Below are positions 45,894 to 58,278 of a stretch of 64,000 nt of DNA, one piece after another. The DNA is taken from the NCBI GenBank assembly GCA_936440205.1, contig OW387148.1:23987961-24051960 (forward strand), read 5' to 3'. The stretch is from Lepidonotus clava. Its lineage: Eukaryota; Annelida; Polychaeta; Phyllodocida; Polynoidae. The notes below the pieces were generated by a model, which did not search any database, had not been told where the DNA came from, and saw only the letters and a list, made by a program, of their open reading frames with translations. A program made the translations under genes and the position numbers. Every line of letters begins with the position of its first letter. The stretch's first letter is position 1.

Positions 45894-48761
45894 CAGATAT
45901 ATATATATATATTTATATATATTTATATATATTTATATTTATATATATTTATATTTTTATATATATTTACACCTATGTTACCTATGTTACTAGTAAAAGG
46001 CATATGAGACTGTTGGAAATAATCCAGTAATCCGCCCTGCCTCACCTCGCATATCGACTGTAACCTCTCAAAGGTAAACATACTATTCTGAGAGTCTACG
46101 CGTTGATCAAACTGGTACGTAATGTGTTTACCATTTGCCACTCCTTGCCAATGCATAGTCACATGGTCAATCAATGGCCAGCTTAACTGCTTGGAACCAA
46201 GCCGACCAGCGGGATACTGGTGTCAAGTTACCGCCTTTGGTGCGAGACAACCACCTTTTAGCTGGTTCTTGGTATCACGGTGTATTTTAATGTCCGTGTT
46301 TTATATTGGTTTTGTTCTAGTTTACACACATCAAATTCCCGAGTTAACAGTTTAGGAGCTGCTTGATGCGGTAGAATTCTGTGTTGAAGCAACGTATTGA
46401 CTGACAAATTTTTACAGTGTATTTCAAGTTGTGTGTACATCGTGCGCCTTAACTTCACGGTTAAAGTATCTAGATGCTAAAAATGTACAAGTTGAAGTAA
46501 TTACACATCTCACAATTTAATAACACACAATCAGATTGCCACATCGATGCAGTACCGACACTTTTTAGACTGATCAACTCTTACTCCCAGTGCCATATAA
46601 ATAGTCGGTCACAGTATGTCATGTTTTTGTTTGTCTTTTTTATTGAACAAAATACTTCACATTATTGTATGTCCTTCCAATCTTGAAAAAGAAAGTTAGA
46701 GAGCAGTAGAGATTGTGTGAAGAATGTCTCCAAGTATGGCATGTGAATAATACTTCAAATAATAAAATAATACCTCATCATCATAAAGAGGAACTTATGT
46801 TATTTTGTTCACTATGTGTCATGCAGATATTACTCACCATACCTATATCATACAGGTAGTTATAATTACTCATAATATACCCTCACTGTGTGCAATGCAA
46901 AATGGTGCTCACAGTATACTATTCATAGAGTTGCTGATGCAATACTTTATAAAGAGTTGATCACAGTTAGCCATACAATCTGGTATTTACGATATGCCAT
47001 GCAGATAGTTGCTCACAGCATGTCTTGTAAAGAGTTGTTCAGAGATTGCCATAAAAGGTGTCATTCCTAATATGCAGTTCAAAGAGTTGCTCACCGTATG
47101 TCAGGTAAAGAGTTGCTCACAGAATGTCATATAAGGTCACATTGACTATGTTTCATGCAGAGAGTTTCTCAGATAATGCAACAGAGAAAGTCACATGAGG
47201 AATCAGAGGTTTTCGGAAAATGCAACGTGAGGAGTCATTCACAATATGCCATACAATAACTCACTCACAGTATGTCATGTAAAGAGTTGCTCCCAGTATT
47301 CCATGTAAAGAGTTGCTCACAGTATGCCATGTAAAGAGTTGCTCACAGTATGCCATGTAAAGAGTTGCTCACAGTATGCCATGTAAAGAGTTGCTCACAG
47401 TATGCCATGTAAAGAGTTGCTCACAGTATGCCATGTAAAGAGTTGCTCACAGTATGCCATATAAAGAGTTGCTCACAGTATGCCATGTAAAGAGTTGCTC
47501 ACATAACCCCACGTAAAGAGTAACTCACCACGGCGTGTGACCAGAAGGCGCCGGCCTTGATGTTGGTGGTGTAGGTGTAGACCCGGAGGGAGACGCTCAG
47601 CCCCACCAGCCCGACCACCAGCTGGATGACCACACTGATCAGCGCGTTCCGGTACTTGTCCTCAGTACCTGGATGATAATAAGGGAGTCAGGACTGATTA
47701 AGGTGATTCATTAGGTATAGGGGTTTTTATCGTTTAGCCTCACGGGCGGATACAGGATTTTGGAAAAAGGTTCATACAGAGGCTGAGGACTAAAATGTTG
47801 CCAATTTGTGCCACGTTTTTTCTCTTTGTCAAGTTTTAATGTCCACCAAAATGGGTTTTGGGAGGTTAGGACCCCTTGGACCCGCCAATGAGCCTTGGCT
47901 ACTTTTTTTTTATATCAATGGTCCTGATGCGAGGACTTTTCATTATATCCTTTAAATCAAGGCAACATTAAAAGTGTCTTGCCTCTTCTTTCAAAAGTTC
48001 TCAACAGCCAGTTTTGAAATCATATCCACACAGCTAGAGAAAGTAACAATGATTATTTCACCTAAGGGATGCCCATTTCGATGTTTATTTTTAGTACACT
48101 GTACTATGTTTCTCACACTGTCACACAATGACAAGATATTTCTGTAGTATTGTGCAGCAGATAATTATCCCCTATTAAGAAAAATCAATTTTTCAGGTCC
48201 TCGGCATGTTGTAGTTACAGCCAATACAATTTGCAGGCATGCATAGATGGAACTATGTTATAAAATGTTCATTCATTATACATCACGACCATGCCACTAG
48301 TGTGCAAAGGAGAAAAGGGCAGGATATAAATAGATGTATTTAAGGTTCTTTGGCAGGATACTCACAGTTAAATATTAGATTCGGTTTACCAGACGTTCTT
48401 TAAATTATTCATGCCCTTCTATGACTTGGACACACGGACACCAGGTATCTGTGCCAACCCTAAAAAGTATTACTCTTTAGACACTAAACTTTGTGTTATT
48501 AATGGTTTGGACCTCGTAGTCAATTTCACAAGGCTCGGAGGGAATGGGAGAAACATTGGTGATGCCGAACCAATGTCCTGGAAAAGAAAATGAAAAAACC
48601 TTAGATAAATGTATTTTGAAAGGATCAAGCATCTGTTTTTATGGCCGTAACATTTCAATCTCCCTTGCTCAATCTAGGTACCTAGTGGTGACACCTACCG
48701 GTGTGCGCGCTGATGACTGTCGTCTGACGAACCATGACGTCATCAGCTTCCTTCCGGTTCC
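35994..48761 (-). CDS. TMEM255 (FAM70)-like tetraspan membrane protein, 5' end missing
   Basis: Eight exons on the minus strand: 48761-48699, 47668-47529, 39619-39557, 39097-39008, 38627-38461, 37857-37698, 36682-36529 and 36145-35994. All splice phases agree and give 328 residues plus a stop. Order: polar N-terminal part (NRKEADDVMVRQTT), TM1 (NALISVVIQLVVGLVGL), TM2 (ASGSLLFLLGLYF), TM3 (MVFNVLGLILAFIGIILD), a Cys-rich extracellular loop with TCYCCYIY, TM4 (GFNIIAFIIAVVSFALV), and a Pro-rich tail ending APPPYAP. The TCxCCxxY loop, four helices and C-terminal PPPY match vertebrate TMEM255A/B as I recall them; PPxY can bind WW-domain ligases. The first exon starts in phase 1, so an upstream coding exon is expected, unless the ATG at 48735 is used. 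Molecular function of the family is poorly known. Confidence 0.85.
37201..37560. repeat. 60-bp minisatellite in a TMEM255-like intron
   Basis: Six consecutive units of exactly 60 bp share GACTGACAGGACTTCTCCCT and GGGTGTGGAGGGGACT-type blocks. It fills a third of the 1-kb intron between the exons at 36682 and 37698. Frames such as SSKGEVLSV repeats on the minus strand come from the repeat. Confidence 0.9.
39557..39619 (-). CDS. 63-bp exon of the TMEM255-like gene
   Basis: The acceptor is TTAATTGCAG and the donor GTTTGT, a weak but usable form. Twenty-one codons (LASGSLLFLLGLYF, then KHQGRGW) enter and leave in phase 0, exactly matching the neighbouring exons. They supply the second membrane helix that the protein would otherwise lack. 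The exon is too short to stand out as an open frame. Confidence 0.7.
43252..43470. mobile_element. TTA-flanked MITE, copy C
   Basis: A 219-bp copy. It begins GGGGCCATACCCACTAAGCG and ends AGTGGGTATGCCCCT, with TTA at 43249-43251 and 43471-43473. The interior repeats CCGATTTA-type words in both directions. Confidence 0.85.
45779..45968. repeat. Poly-purine and TA low-complexity tract
   Basis: An A/G-only run (45782-45826) is followed by (TA)n with interspersed TTTATA units (45850-45968). The frames across it are not genes. Confidence 0.9.
46800..47528. repeat. 26-bp minisatellite running into a splice donor
   Basis: The plus-strand unit is GTAAAGAGTTGCTCACAGTA plus TGCCAT. AGAGTTGCTC starts at 47283, 47309, 47335, 47361, 47387, 47413, 47439, 47465 and 47491. 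The next step, 47517, is AGAGTAACTCACC, which contains the donor of the exon at 47529. On the minus strand each unit therefore reads GTGAGCAACTCTTTAC beside the true GTGAGTTACTCTTTAC. More diverged units extend back to about 46800. Confidence 0.9.
47741..47890. mobile_element. GGATCCAGG-type element, copy 2
   Basis: Begins CACGGGCGGATACAGGATTT, matching the inverted right end of the copy at 35589-35716. It ends GGACCCGCCAATG, an inverted, diverged version of its own start. It lies in the intron between the first two recognised TMEM255-like exons. Confidence 0.55.
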
Positions 48762-49259
48762 CTGAAAATAAAATTAATGGGTTTAAGGTCAATTTTGTCG
48801 TTCGACTCAAACTATTGTATCATTTCATTGAGCTTTAAATGTCCTTCTACGCATTGATTGCACACATAAAAGAATACATGTCAGTGATGATCAAAATTAC
48901 CTGGATAAATAGAGTACGTAGCATATAGTATAAAATATACATGTATGTGTATAGATACTTAACATGATAACACTCGGACAGCAATGTTGCTGTTGCGATA
49001 CCCTTCATCCCATGATCATCCCATCATCCCCTGCCAGTTATAGATCTTCAAATGTCACTTCCTATAGAAAACTCGTAACTTAGATGTATCTAGATGGAAT
49101 TGACGATTCTTTAATACGGTATACGGTAATAGGTTGATAAGGTATATCTAAACTATTTTGTAAAGGCATGACGCACTCACATTAAGATCATTCAGTGGAA
49201 CCTTAAATGATCATACATGGTCAATAGTAAAATTATCATTATTATATTTAGCTCGATTC

Positions 49260-49571
49260 TAGGACATATACCCCCAGGACACTTATCCCCTGGACAATTA
49301 CCCCTTAGGACACTCGCCCCCTAGGACACTTACCCCACTTGGCTTATAACGTAGAGGAAATTATGTGATAAGAACTTTGTCTTTCTAATGGAAAGCAAAC
49401 TAAATGAATATCCTTCTCTTCTAATAGACGTCTAGGGTTCAAACCTAAAAGGCTAACTCATCCCTACCTAAGGGTTAGTGGATGGGGAAGTGTCAAAACA
49501 CCATTGGACCGAGTTCTCCAAGGTTAGGGGGTAAGTGTACAGGGGCTAAGTGTCCTGTCAGTGTCCTGTCA
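49260..49571. mobile_element. Element built of GGACACTTACCCC repeats
   Basis: Five direct copies of AGGACACTTACCCC-like words fill the left end (49261-49337). Two or three inverted copies (GGGGGTAAGTGT, GGGGCTAAGTGTCCT, GTGTCCT) fill the right end (49527-49568). The middle is unique AT-rich sequence. The inverted arms suggest a non-autonomous DNA transposon with subterminal repeats; the exact ends are uncertain. Confidence 0.6.
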
Positions 49572-50349
49572 CCATTTAGGTTCAGCTTGCTGTATCATGT
49601 TTAGGTAACAGGTATATGGCCCCTCGATATTTCATAATTATAGTTAATCCTAAAGCTGATGCCAAAGATTAATAGCGGCTGGAGGAATTGATACACTGTG
49701 CTGGAGGTCTCGGTTTTATTGTGTAACCTCTATAAGATCTTGACCCTAATGTGGCCCGGGATAACTTATAAGTTATGAAGTTTGAGATCACTGAGACTTT
49801 GACCGTATTCCAAGATGCATTACTAAAGTGCGCGATAACAAAACAAATGGGATCTGGTAAACACACTATTTGCAATGGGTTCACTTATTATTTTCACGGA
49901 TAGCTTAGTGATTGATGCTAATTAGGATTATAATAACTGGTGATTATCATTAATAACAATAAACAAGGTGAATTGATTTGGACAATATAAGTATAAATAT
50001 TCATGAACACATCCTCCTAATTACAATCAGCTAAAGCTTAACAATGAGATGTTGACTGAGCGATGGTGAGCGAGGAACTGCTTCCAAACCATTTATCCGG
50101 CGATTTATAAAGTGGCATGACAACAAACGGCCTGATGCTAGGGCAACCGGGCTGATGACATCGCTGCGCTCCCAGAAATAACATTTTACAGGTATCCCTG
50201 TAGAAATTATCTATACCCAGCGAAAATAATCAAACCTTTTCACCAAAGAATTTCTTAATTTCTGTTTTACTCTAAAGCCGACATGAAACTCTTTTTTTTT
50301 CCATTGGAGAAGTGTACTTGTTGTGTTCTTATTTCGTGTATATGTATAC

Positions 50350-50419
<70 letters not shown>

Positions 50420-50440
50420 ACGCACGCACGCGTGTGTGTT
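50350..50440. repeat. TA/TG microsatellite
   Basis: (TA)n passes into a long (TG)n run and then GCACGCACGC. Frames across it are artefacts. Confidence 0.95.
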
Positions 50441-53400
50441 TGTAATGCGTGTTTAACCAAGCATTATGTAACAGCAAAAAACTACTTTGTGTGTCTATTT
50501 GTGTTGGTGCATTTGAATCGTCATAGTATGGTATTCACGTTAGGATTCAAGTTAAGATTTGTATTTGGATGGATTTAGAGTGTAACCTAGGTTTGGGTTT
50601 GCTGTCTCATCAAGCTTGCATAACTGGACGTTTGTAAGATGCGAAAGGTCTGTCTATTGCGAACCATCTTCGATCGGAGTTCGATCACACACTCAAGAAT
50701 CAACGGTATTGTTGTTTTAGTGGCCCTGACGTAAACCTTTTTGTACGAGGTGGTGATTGTCCTTCCAAGAGCAGGCCATTAAGATATGGTAAAGTTAAAG
50801 TGATAAAATTAACATTGTAGTTCTAAATTATGGTCAGTTTCAAAAGTTCAGCTGCACAAATTAGTGAATGAAGCAACATAATTTGACACAATTCATTATT
50901 TTAAAAGGTTTTAGAGCCCCTTAGCCACATCCTGAGAACGATGCTGATTATGGTTCGCTCTGACTTCCCATAATATCATTATGTGCATAGTGATTGTTAA
51001 GTGACCACGATAGTGACCATGACAATGTCTGCATTTTTACACTATAATGATAAAAGGTAACAGCAAATTCCTTAGTGTCATTTGTCTAGTTATGTTTTGT
51101 TCCAGCACAAGTTGCTATTGATGTTACCTATTGAACAAGAACCGAGTTGAAACGAGAGAGGAAATAACCATTAGGATATTAGAAGGGGTCGATCGTCAAA
51201 AAAGGTTGTTTTATTAGATATGTTGGATACAAGTGAATAAGCAAACAAATGGTTTCATCTTGGAATGTTCAATTTCTAAGGTCATAAAATGTTCAGGATG
51301 GTTTTGTATGTGGTACATAGATATTACTTAATTCCCATTTCAACCCATTTAAAGCTGACCCATACAATAAGAATTTATGTTAACCACTCTGTCAGGTGTA
51401 AGATTTACAAGTTATTTCATAATAATATGACTGACAAGATGTGGGAAAGGGTGACCTAGGGAGGGAAAGTAGAACATTTGATGTAGTTTTGTTCCCATTT
51501 TCTCTTTTATTTCTCTTGTCTTCTTCCCTGCATCAAATACATGCCAAAGTTATCTAATGAATGAATTCTTTAGTCATTGAGAATGTATCAAACAGTAAAA
51601 GAATATATCAGGGGGGTCAGCGAAGGTTTTGTGAAAAATGTTATTGTAAAAAAAAATACCGTAAATGAGCCTAATTATGTTTGTGGCGAGACTAGAAATT
51701 AGTTATTGCGTTAATAATCTTTATCATAACGGTTGTTTTTATAATGCCTTTACCTTCAAAATGCACCACTGTCACTCAAGATTATTGTCCCTGATTTTTT
51801 GGGTCTTCTCTCATGGGTTAACGCTGTAGACCTCTGACCCAAATAACCAATATTAAGCCATTTACCAGAACCACTCGAAAATAATGTGTGGGCCCAAAGA
51901 AGGCTATAGATTTATTGAACACAACAGTGAGCAAAGCGGGAACTGTGGCCCCATTTGGTTTCTATATCATAATTGTAGGGTCTCAAGCAGCGGTACGGAC
52001 TAAGGTACAGAGCACAACCCATTAGGTATAGGTTATTCTAGTCTAAAGCACACACGACGGTTTATGAGTTGTACCAATAGGCGTGGTGAATACAAACAAA
52101 GATATTGGCAACTGCTCAGGGATATTAAGCAAATTCAATGACGGCCATATGTTTTGCCTACAACAATAATACCACTCTGAGATAGATCCAATTATGTGAG
52201 CAGGTTACTTATTGCTAAGGTATTATATTATTCATAGCCCACACACGGCCTACAGATTCAGTTGACAATGTTGAATATGGTTTGGATTACGCCTTCATAC
52301 CCAATTGAACTACATTCTAATAATTCTACGACTATGAGGTAACGCTTTACTTTAGTAAGCAGTATATCAATCACCATAACAACCAATTACAGAGGATTTC
52401 AGCTGTTACAGATTAATCCATACATGTGACTCAATGGATTGATCTTTATATCATGAGAATATGAGACCGGCTTTTATCTATGAAATTCAACATTTGAATG
52501 GCTACTCAGACCAAAAGTTGCTTCCTTTTCGGTATCATGAATTTTATTTAGATTCACTTCCGTTAAACGAATTGACCATAATGCCTGACTGGCAATTCGT
52601 TTTACTTTTTATTTTTCAGGGGATTAATAGCAATTACACTGTTGCCGCTTTGCCAATTCAGCAGCATTACACTGGTGGTGGCGCTAATGAGTCATTAATG
52701 AAAACCACGAGTTGTCTGCGGTGACTGTCTCCTGGCATTTGGCACATTCTTACAGGAAAATTAAAAACGTCGTCTTCTTCTTCCCGCCCACTCCATTCAT
52801 CTTCAGGTAAAGATCCTCCAGTTAAGACTGAAAGCGTTCAGTAACTGTTCAACGGACTCGTCCGCCGGTGATTCATCAGTTCTCAAGAGCCATATGAAGC
52901 ACATTTGAAGTTGTACCAGTATTTGTAAATTATGGCCACTTGTTTGCTTTCAATGTTAGTGTGAATAGCGTCGCGCCAGAGTCACACCTGTTATATATCT
53001 TTACGATATACTTGAATAATAGTTTATGGGTAATGTATGCATTGAGTATTTAGAGGTTCAGAATTATATCCTAAATCTGAAATGCCTACTGCAAAAGGCA
53101 CAGATTTGTGAGATCTCACTTGTATTTAAAATGTGTGTGATTATGTACATATCGTACTATATTAATAAGCTTACAAATATCAACATTAAAATTTAATGAT
53201 AGTACATTTAACCAATTTAAAGTTGGATTCATTCATTCATAAAATTGTTAATATGTCAATTACCGTGATACCCTTTCGAAATACTAGTACGTCCACAATA
53301 TATTGTATGAAAATCTTTTGGAGAATAAACAAGTTTAGAAGTCAAATTCTAAATCTTTCACGTGAAACGCAGCAGTTAAACTTTAGCAAAAGGCATTTTT

Positions 53401-54169
53401 AGGAAGAGCTATATATATTGACCCCTGATAATGTTGTTTAACTTTAAAACCTACGATCTATTTAAATGTACCAAATAACCTTAAGTTCTTAATTCTACAG
53501 AGTCTACAGAGGTGTATGTACACAGTATCAAGAACCCAGTGCTATAAGCTACTTATTGTTCCACCGACTAGCACTGTGTCGTAACCCCAGCAAGGTTCAG
53601 TGGCTTTGATATTCTTTAACTCACTATATACACTATTAGACTTCAATAATAGCTAGCCCTGACCAGAGACCATGAACAGTTACGGTTCAATAACTGCTAC
53701 AACCAAACCTTAACAAATCTTAAACATTAATATGTTCTTGATATTTCACAGAAATTACCTTTTGAAGCTAATAATATAGTGTGTTAAGTAAACTTGGATT
53801 GAGTAAAACTGCTGACTTACATTATGTGGCTTTGGTGGTTGACACGCAGTCAAAGGGAGAGGTAATCCATGGCTTTGCTTGGTGTTCCTGGAGTAGGCCT
53901 AGTCGTACCTCCTGCTCTTACTCCTGTTGACCTTCTACTGCAGGCCTCCAGCTGCTTGGTGGGCCTCCCTGCACGCCTGTACAGGCCCTGGAGTTTCCTC
54001 CAGGCCTGAGACCTCTGTGACCAGTAACTCCTGCTGCCACCTATTGATCAGGGAGGAAAGTGTACATGTAGGTATGGAATTTGATGTAATATTATTATTC
54101 TTTTTGTCTGAATAATGTTGGATAAAGGCAGAACGTGCATTGACACATCTGGCATTAATTATGTAAACT

Positions 54170-54206
54170 GACCTCTTCATTCATATGATATATGGATGAA
54201 GAGGTC
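54170..54206. repeat. 17-bp hairpin
   Basis: GACCTCTTCATTCATAT faces ATATGGATGAAGAGGTC across a 3-base spacer, with one mismatch in 17. Confidence 0.75.
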
Positions 54207-54664
54207 TGTTAATTTAATCAATAGTAATGTCAGGTCATGGAACCTATGAAGACAAAAGTAGAATGTTGCTGCAACGTTTTTATAACAATGTATGCTTGTG
54301 TGATGAATTATAGTAATCAATTCAAGTTCATGACATGAGCTTGTACAAATAATTATAGAGGTTAAAAGACAAGCAAATGTTCTCTGGTAAAATTACAGTT
54401 AAAGTTATGTTTTGATGTGATCACGAAGTACACAGGATCATGTGGTAAGAGATCATTCCATAATTAGCTGCACGAGAATGTATGCATGAGTTATGAAACA
54501 CAAAGTCCTAATGTACGATATATTATTGACTGGAAGTGACTCTGGCAAAAGGTCAAAGTGACCACGTGATGCTATGTAACCAATTAGGAGCCAGGTTATG
54601 GCTATATAAGAGAGTGATTGCACGAAAATAAACAGTCCCGTCTTGGTACTCACTGTGTTCACAC

Positions 54665-54729
54665 CAAACCAAAGATAACATCACTTTCTTTTGTGTTTCA
54701 TAAAAGAAAGTGATGTTATCTTTGGTTTG
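54665..54729. repeat. 28-bp perfect hairpin
   Basis: The arm at 54665-54692 (core CCAAAGATAACATCACTTTC) is repeated exactly in reverse complement at 54702-54729. The loop is 9 bases, GTGTTTCAT. The total of 65 bases is in the range of a pre-miRNA, but the stem has no bulge. Confidence 0.85.
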
Positions 54730-55546
54730 AGCTAAAGATTGACTGTCCCGAAAAATGGGTTTGGGCATAGTGTTGAGGCAGCATAAATTAACACATAACA
54801 CTAATTTTACATAATTTATAGTAAACAACATTGCGTCTCTTATAATATTACTAATATTAATTGTTGTTGTTTTTTACGTCCGTACCCATTCGGAATCAAG
54901 ATGTATAGGTTGAATTATAAACAGGACATCCTAGATAAATCCAATGATGGGATATCTGAGAGACACCAGAGCCCACACCTTATGACGTTTCCCAACTGTT
55001 CCGTTTGGTGGCAGTGTGTTGTCGCCATACCTACCACAAGATGGCAGTGGTACGCTGAACCAAATAATAGATCATGAACTAAATGCAGGTATCCATATCT
55101 AGGTCATGTTTAGGCTGTACTAGCAAACATCTAATAACAGCCCACGTAACGGTACGTAGGCTCATATCATACCATAGTAAGACAGACTTCAATGCCCCCA
55201 TGATATAACACATATTACTGGGTCTCACATTTTTGGGGTAAATATATATAGGATGTCCTTGACTAGTCTATAGAGAGTAGGCCTACGTGAAGACTTGACC
55301 TCTGGCTGCTGATCATGGGTTCATGTGATCACAACACAGACCCAGTCTGATCATTACAGGTAACATCTAACCTCTTCAGAAACTTATCTGATTACCTTTA
55401 CTATCTTATCTATATCACATTGGATGCTGACAACACAGCATAATACTATTGACGCTGTATATACATATCCCTGTTTAGTACCATTTTGACGCATTTTAAC
55501 TGAATTCCACCTGGATATCCTTACCCCAGGACCTCGAATATACCTC

Positions 55547-58013
55547 ATGGAGGCGGCTACAAAGCAGCCACCCCCTGTGTACTGGAGGGAGGCGGCTACA
55601 CTCATCGTGACGGGCCGGTCCCCCGCCTCCCCCTCCGGGCAGACCCTGGAGGACTTCGACTACAAGGCGCTCCTCCTGCGGCGGTCGGCGGCGGCCCGCT
55701 TCATGCCCGGGAGGCACGTGTTCCCGGGCGGGGCCGTCGACCCGGAGGACTTCTCCGAGGAGTGGGGTGAACTGTACGAGCGGGTATCGGGGATAGGCTT
55801 GGCTGGTAAGTGGCGTGGTTATATTGGTGTGGTTACTTTAAATAGAATATAATTATACAGAAGGGTGCTGTTTTTAGGGGCACTTGGATGAACTCGGGTT
55901 CGGCGGTGCTTGTTTCTTTTTGTTTTTCTTTGTTTTTTGAAATTTCCTTCAAATTGATTACACTGCACGTTCACCTATTTGAAGAAAAGACCGAGATTGT
56001 CCCATACATTCCAAAGTCTATGCAAAAATAAACATTGCTGATAGATGTACAACATTCTAAACATTAGATGGCAGCACTGAACGATCCAATGTCATATTGT
56101 TGGCTTGGATCCATTGCATTAGGTCGCTTGAATAGGTTATATAGGAATCTTGATAGTTATAACACCTATCCCAATCTACATATCTATATTGATTGGGGAT
56201 TGTAAAATATAGAATCGATGTTTGTATCGTTCCCAGTAACACAATTTGATATCATCGAAAGAAATGATGTTAAGTTTATCTTATATGTAATAATGAAGTT
56301 AAATAATAAACTTTTGCTTTCCTATTTTTAGTCCACTTGTTTCATGTAAAAAGTAGAAAATGTCGCTGTTATAATTATGATAAGACGTATTAAGGCCTCT
56401 TATCACTTCCCCTTACCTGCTTACAGAAATCGATGAATATCTCAGAATCACCTCACCCGTCGGGACTCCTCCCATAATGCTCACCGACAGAGGCACTTCA
56501 GTGCCCTCAGCCATCGGCCTCAGGCTATGTGCCATCAGGGAATGCTTTGAGGAGTCCGGACTCCTCCTGGCGAGGGGGTCCTCAGCTACCACCTCCTCGA
56601 CCAACTATACGTCCATCGCTGAAGGAATCCCACCAGGAACTTTGAATCAGTACCAGAAGGAAGTCAGGAAAGACGCCAGGAAGTTCCGGGAAATGTGTAA
56701 CCGTTTTGGTGTGGTACCTGACGTGTGGGGGTTAAAGGAGTGGGGTAACTGGCTGACACCCCATTTTAATGTAGTCACCAAGCCGCCCAAACGTCCACAC
56801 AGGTTCGACACCATCTTCTACATCTGTGCATTGGACAGAACTCCCGCTGCTGAAAAAGATAATGCTGAGATAGTTGCATGTAGGGTAGGTAATGTTTTGA
56901 CTTGCATTGTTGAGATATATTGAACAGATGTAATATTATCAAAGTACTTCTCTATTATAGACATTTCCTTTTATTTCATTGTCACTGTCCCCATATGTTT
57001 TAATGTAAAGTTCCATCTATCTTAAAGCTAGATAGAGTATATGTAATCTGTCGATAGCATGTAGGCCTTAATGAACATGATTATCTTATTTGTGAGTCCG
57101 AACGCTCTTGCAATTGGTTATAGTTGGTATTGTAAAGTAAGCTGGTGAATCAATTTAAATCGCTAATTATATCTGAAAGCAATAGTATCAATGAATTTAA
57201 TATTAATTTTGATGTATCTTTCTTTAACAGTGGATCAGACCAGACCTCATGTTGACTGAGAAATCTCTATCACAAACTGTGTTGGGACCACAGCTCTATC
57301 AGCTGAGTCAAATGATCAGCTTTAGAACTCAGAGAGAACTGGTGAACTTCTTTACCAAGAGGGCCTGCCTCGGCATTGAGCGATGGCTAGTTGTTACAAT
57401 GATGTGTCAAGATGGGCGATTAGCGGTACTGCCAGGTGAGAATTGAACATTTTTAATAGTTGTATTTCATATATCTACTAAAAGTATTTCTTTAGACACT
57501 TAATTATGTAATAATAATGTTTGAATGTCATTATTGCTCAATAGGTTAGGATTGAAATAGCACTGATGTTCTTTCGAGAAGATCCAAATATGAATTGTTC
57601 CTGTTTTGAACAGTGATTTGAGCAGATAGTTTGGCCAAGTGCGATTTATTCATGATGTCCATGTACTTAATCTTAATACCATTTTGATCACTATGACATG
57701 ATGATCAATACTTTTCTGAAGGAAAGCAATATTGCCAGATTTATAAGTGAAATTTAGCTCAACTTTGATCGTATTTTGTTATGAATTCATAGGTGACGAT
57801 CAGTATCCCGAACAGCCAGACTATGAAGGGTTCCGTCCCATGGACGTGCGACAAGATCAAACTATAAAGGATGTATTCAGAGAAAATAAAAACAATCATC
57901 ATCTAATCTATTACAATGATAAAACTGTAGAGATTTGCTGTGATATTGAAATGGCCGCCGGCCACTGCAGACCTTTGATAATTGATAAAACCATAGAATT
58001 TGCCAAATTATAA
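55547..58013 (+). CDS. NUDT19: NUDT19-like peroxisomal CoA diphosphatase (Nudix hydrolase)
   Basis: Four exons: 55547-55805, 56427-56884, 57231-57435 and 57793-58013. The first and third introns are phase 1, the second phase 0. They give 380 residues, close to human NUDT19. The N-terminal Nudix part has FMPGRHVFPGG (residues 52-62). The catalytic helix RECFEESG (124-131) follows after a long insertion typical of this subfamily, so the Nudix box is split by intron 1. Later blocks PDVWGLKEWGNWLTP, RFDTIFYICAL, GIERWLVV and AVLPGDD also match the family. The protein ends AKL, a type 1 peroxisomal targeting signal. Family members hydrolyse CoA and acyl-CoA to phosphopantetheine products and 3',5'-ADP inside peroxisomes. 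The start ATG is the first in an open GC-rich exon and aligns with family N-termini. Confidence 0.93.
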
Positions 58014-58272
58014 CGCCCTCCTGGATAGTATCGGTAGAATACGAAGACTATTGATGTTAATCATACAGTATTTACTGATATTGCGGTTTGCGGTTTAGTC
58101 TCCTGTGATTATAATGATTACATTTAATTGCATTTTGAAAAGATTTAAAGTCAACTAAAATGTGCCCCCATCTAGGTTGATTATAATATTATGGTTGTGG
58201 TTTTATCCTGACCTGTATCGACAATACTATGATAATGATACTGCCTGCCGCTTTAACTACAGGTCAGAAATC

Positions 58273-58278
58273 AATAAA
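58273..58278 (+). terminator. Candidate polyadenylation signal of NUDT19-like gene
   Basis: AATAAA 260 bp after the stop codon, followed within 40 bases by a TG-rich stretch. A second AATAAA lies near 58416. Confidence 0.5.

Larger units (their letters stand above)
39620..46799. other. Large TMEM255-like intron, no further exon seen
   Basis: The 7.9-kb intron between the exons at 47529 and 39619. It holds MITE copy C, a related GTCGAC-rich segment at 43475-43625 and low-complexity tracts at 45779-45968. No other coding piece was needed to keep the phases. Confidence 0.5.
48762..55546. other. Between divergent genes, no exon confirmed
   Basis: Lies between the first recognised TMEM255-like exon (minus) and the NUDT19-like start (plus). 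The missing 5' exon and both promoters should be here. A GC-richer patch at 53930-54060 is the best place to look, but I could not find an ATG with a phase-1 donor. It also holds a short-repeat element at 49260, a TA/TG tract and two hairpins. Confidence 0.5.

Noticed and set aside
50211-50578. Frames of 88 residues on both strands across the TA/TG tract
   Set aside because: Microsatellite translation.
53935-54180. 81-residue minus-strand frame as first TMEM255-like exon
   Set aside because: No donor in phase 1, and no similarity to the N-terminus expected for the family.
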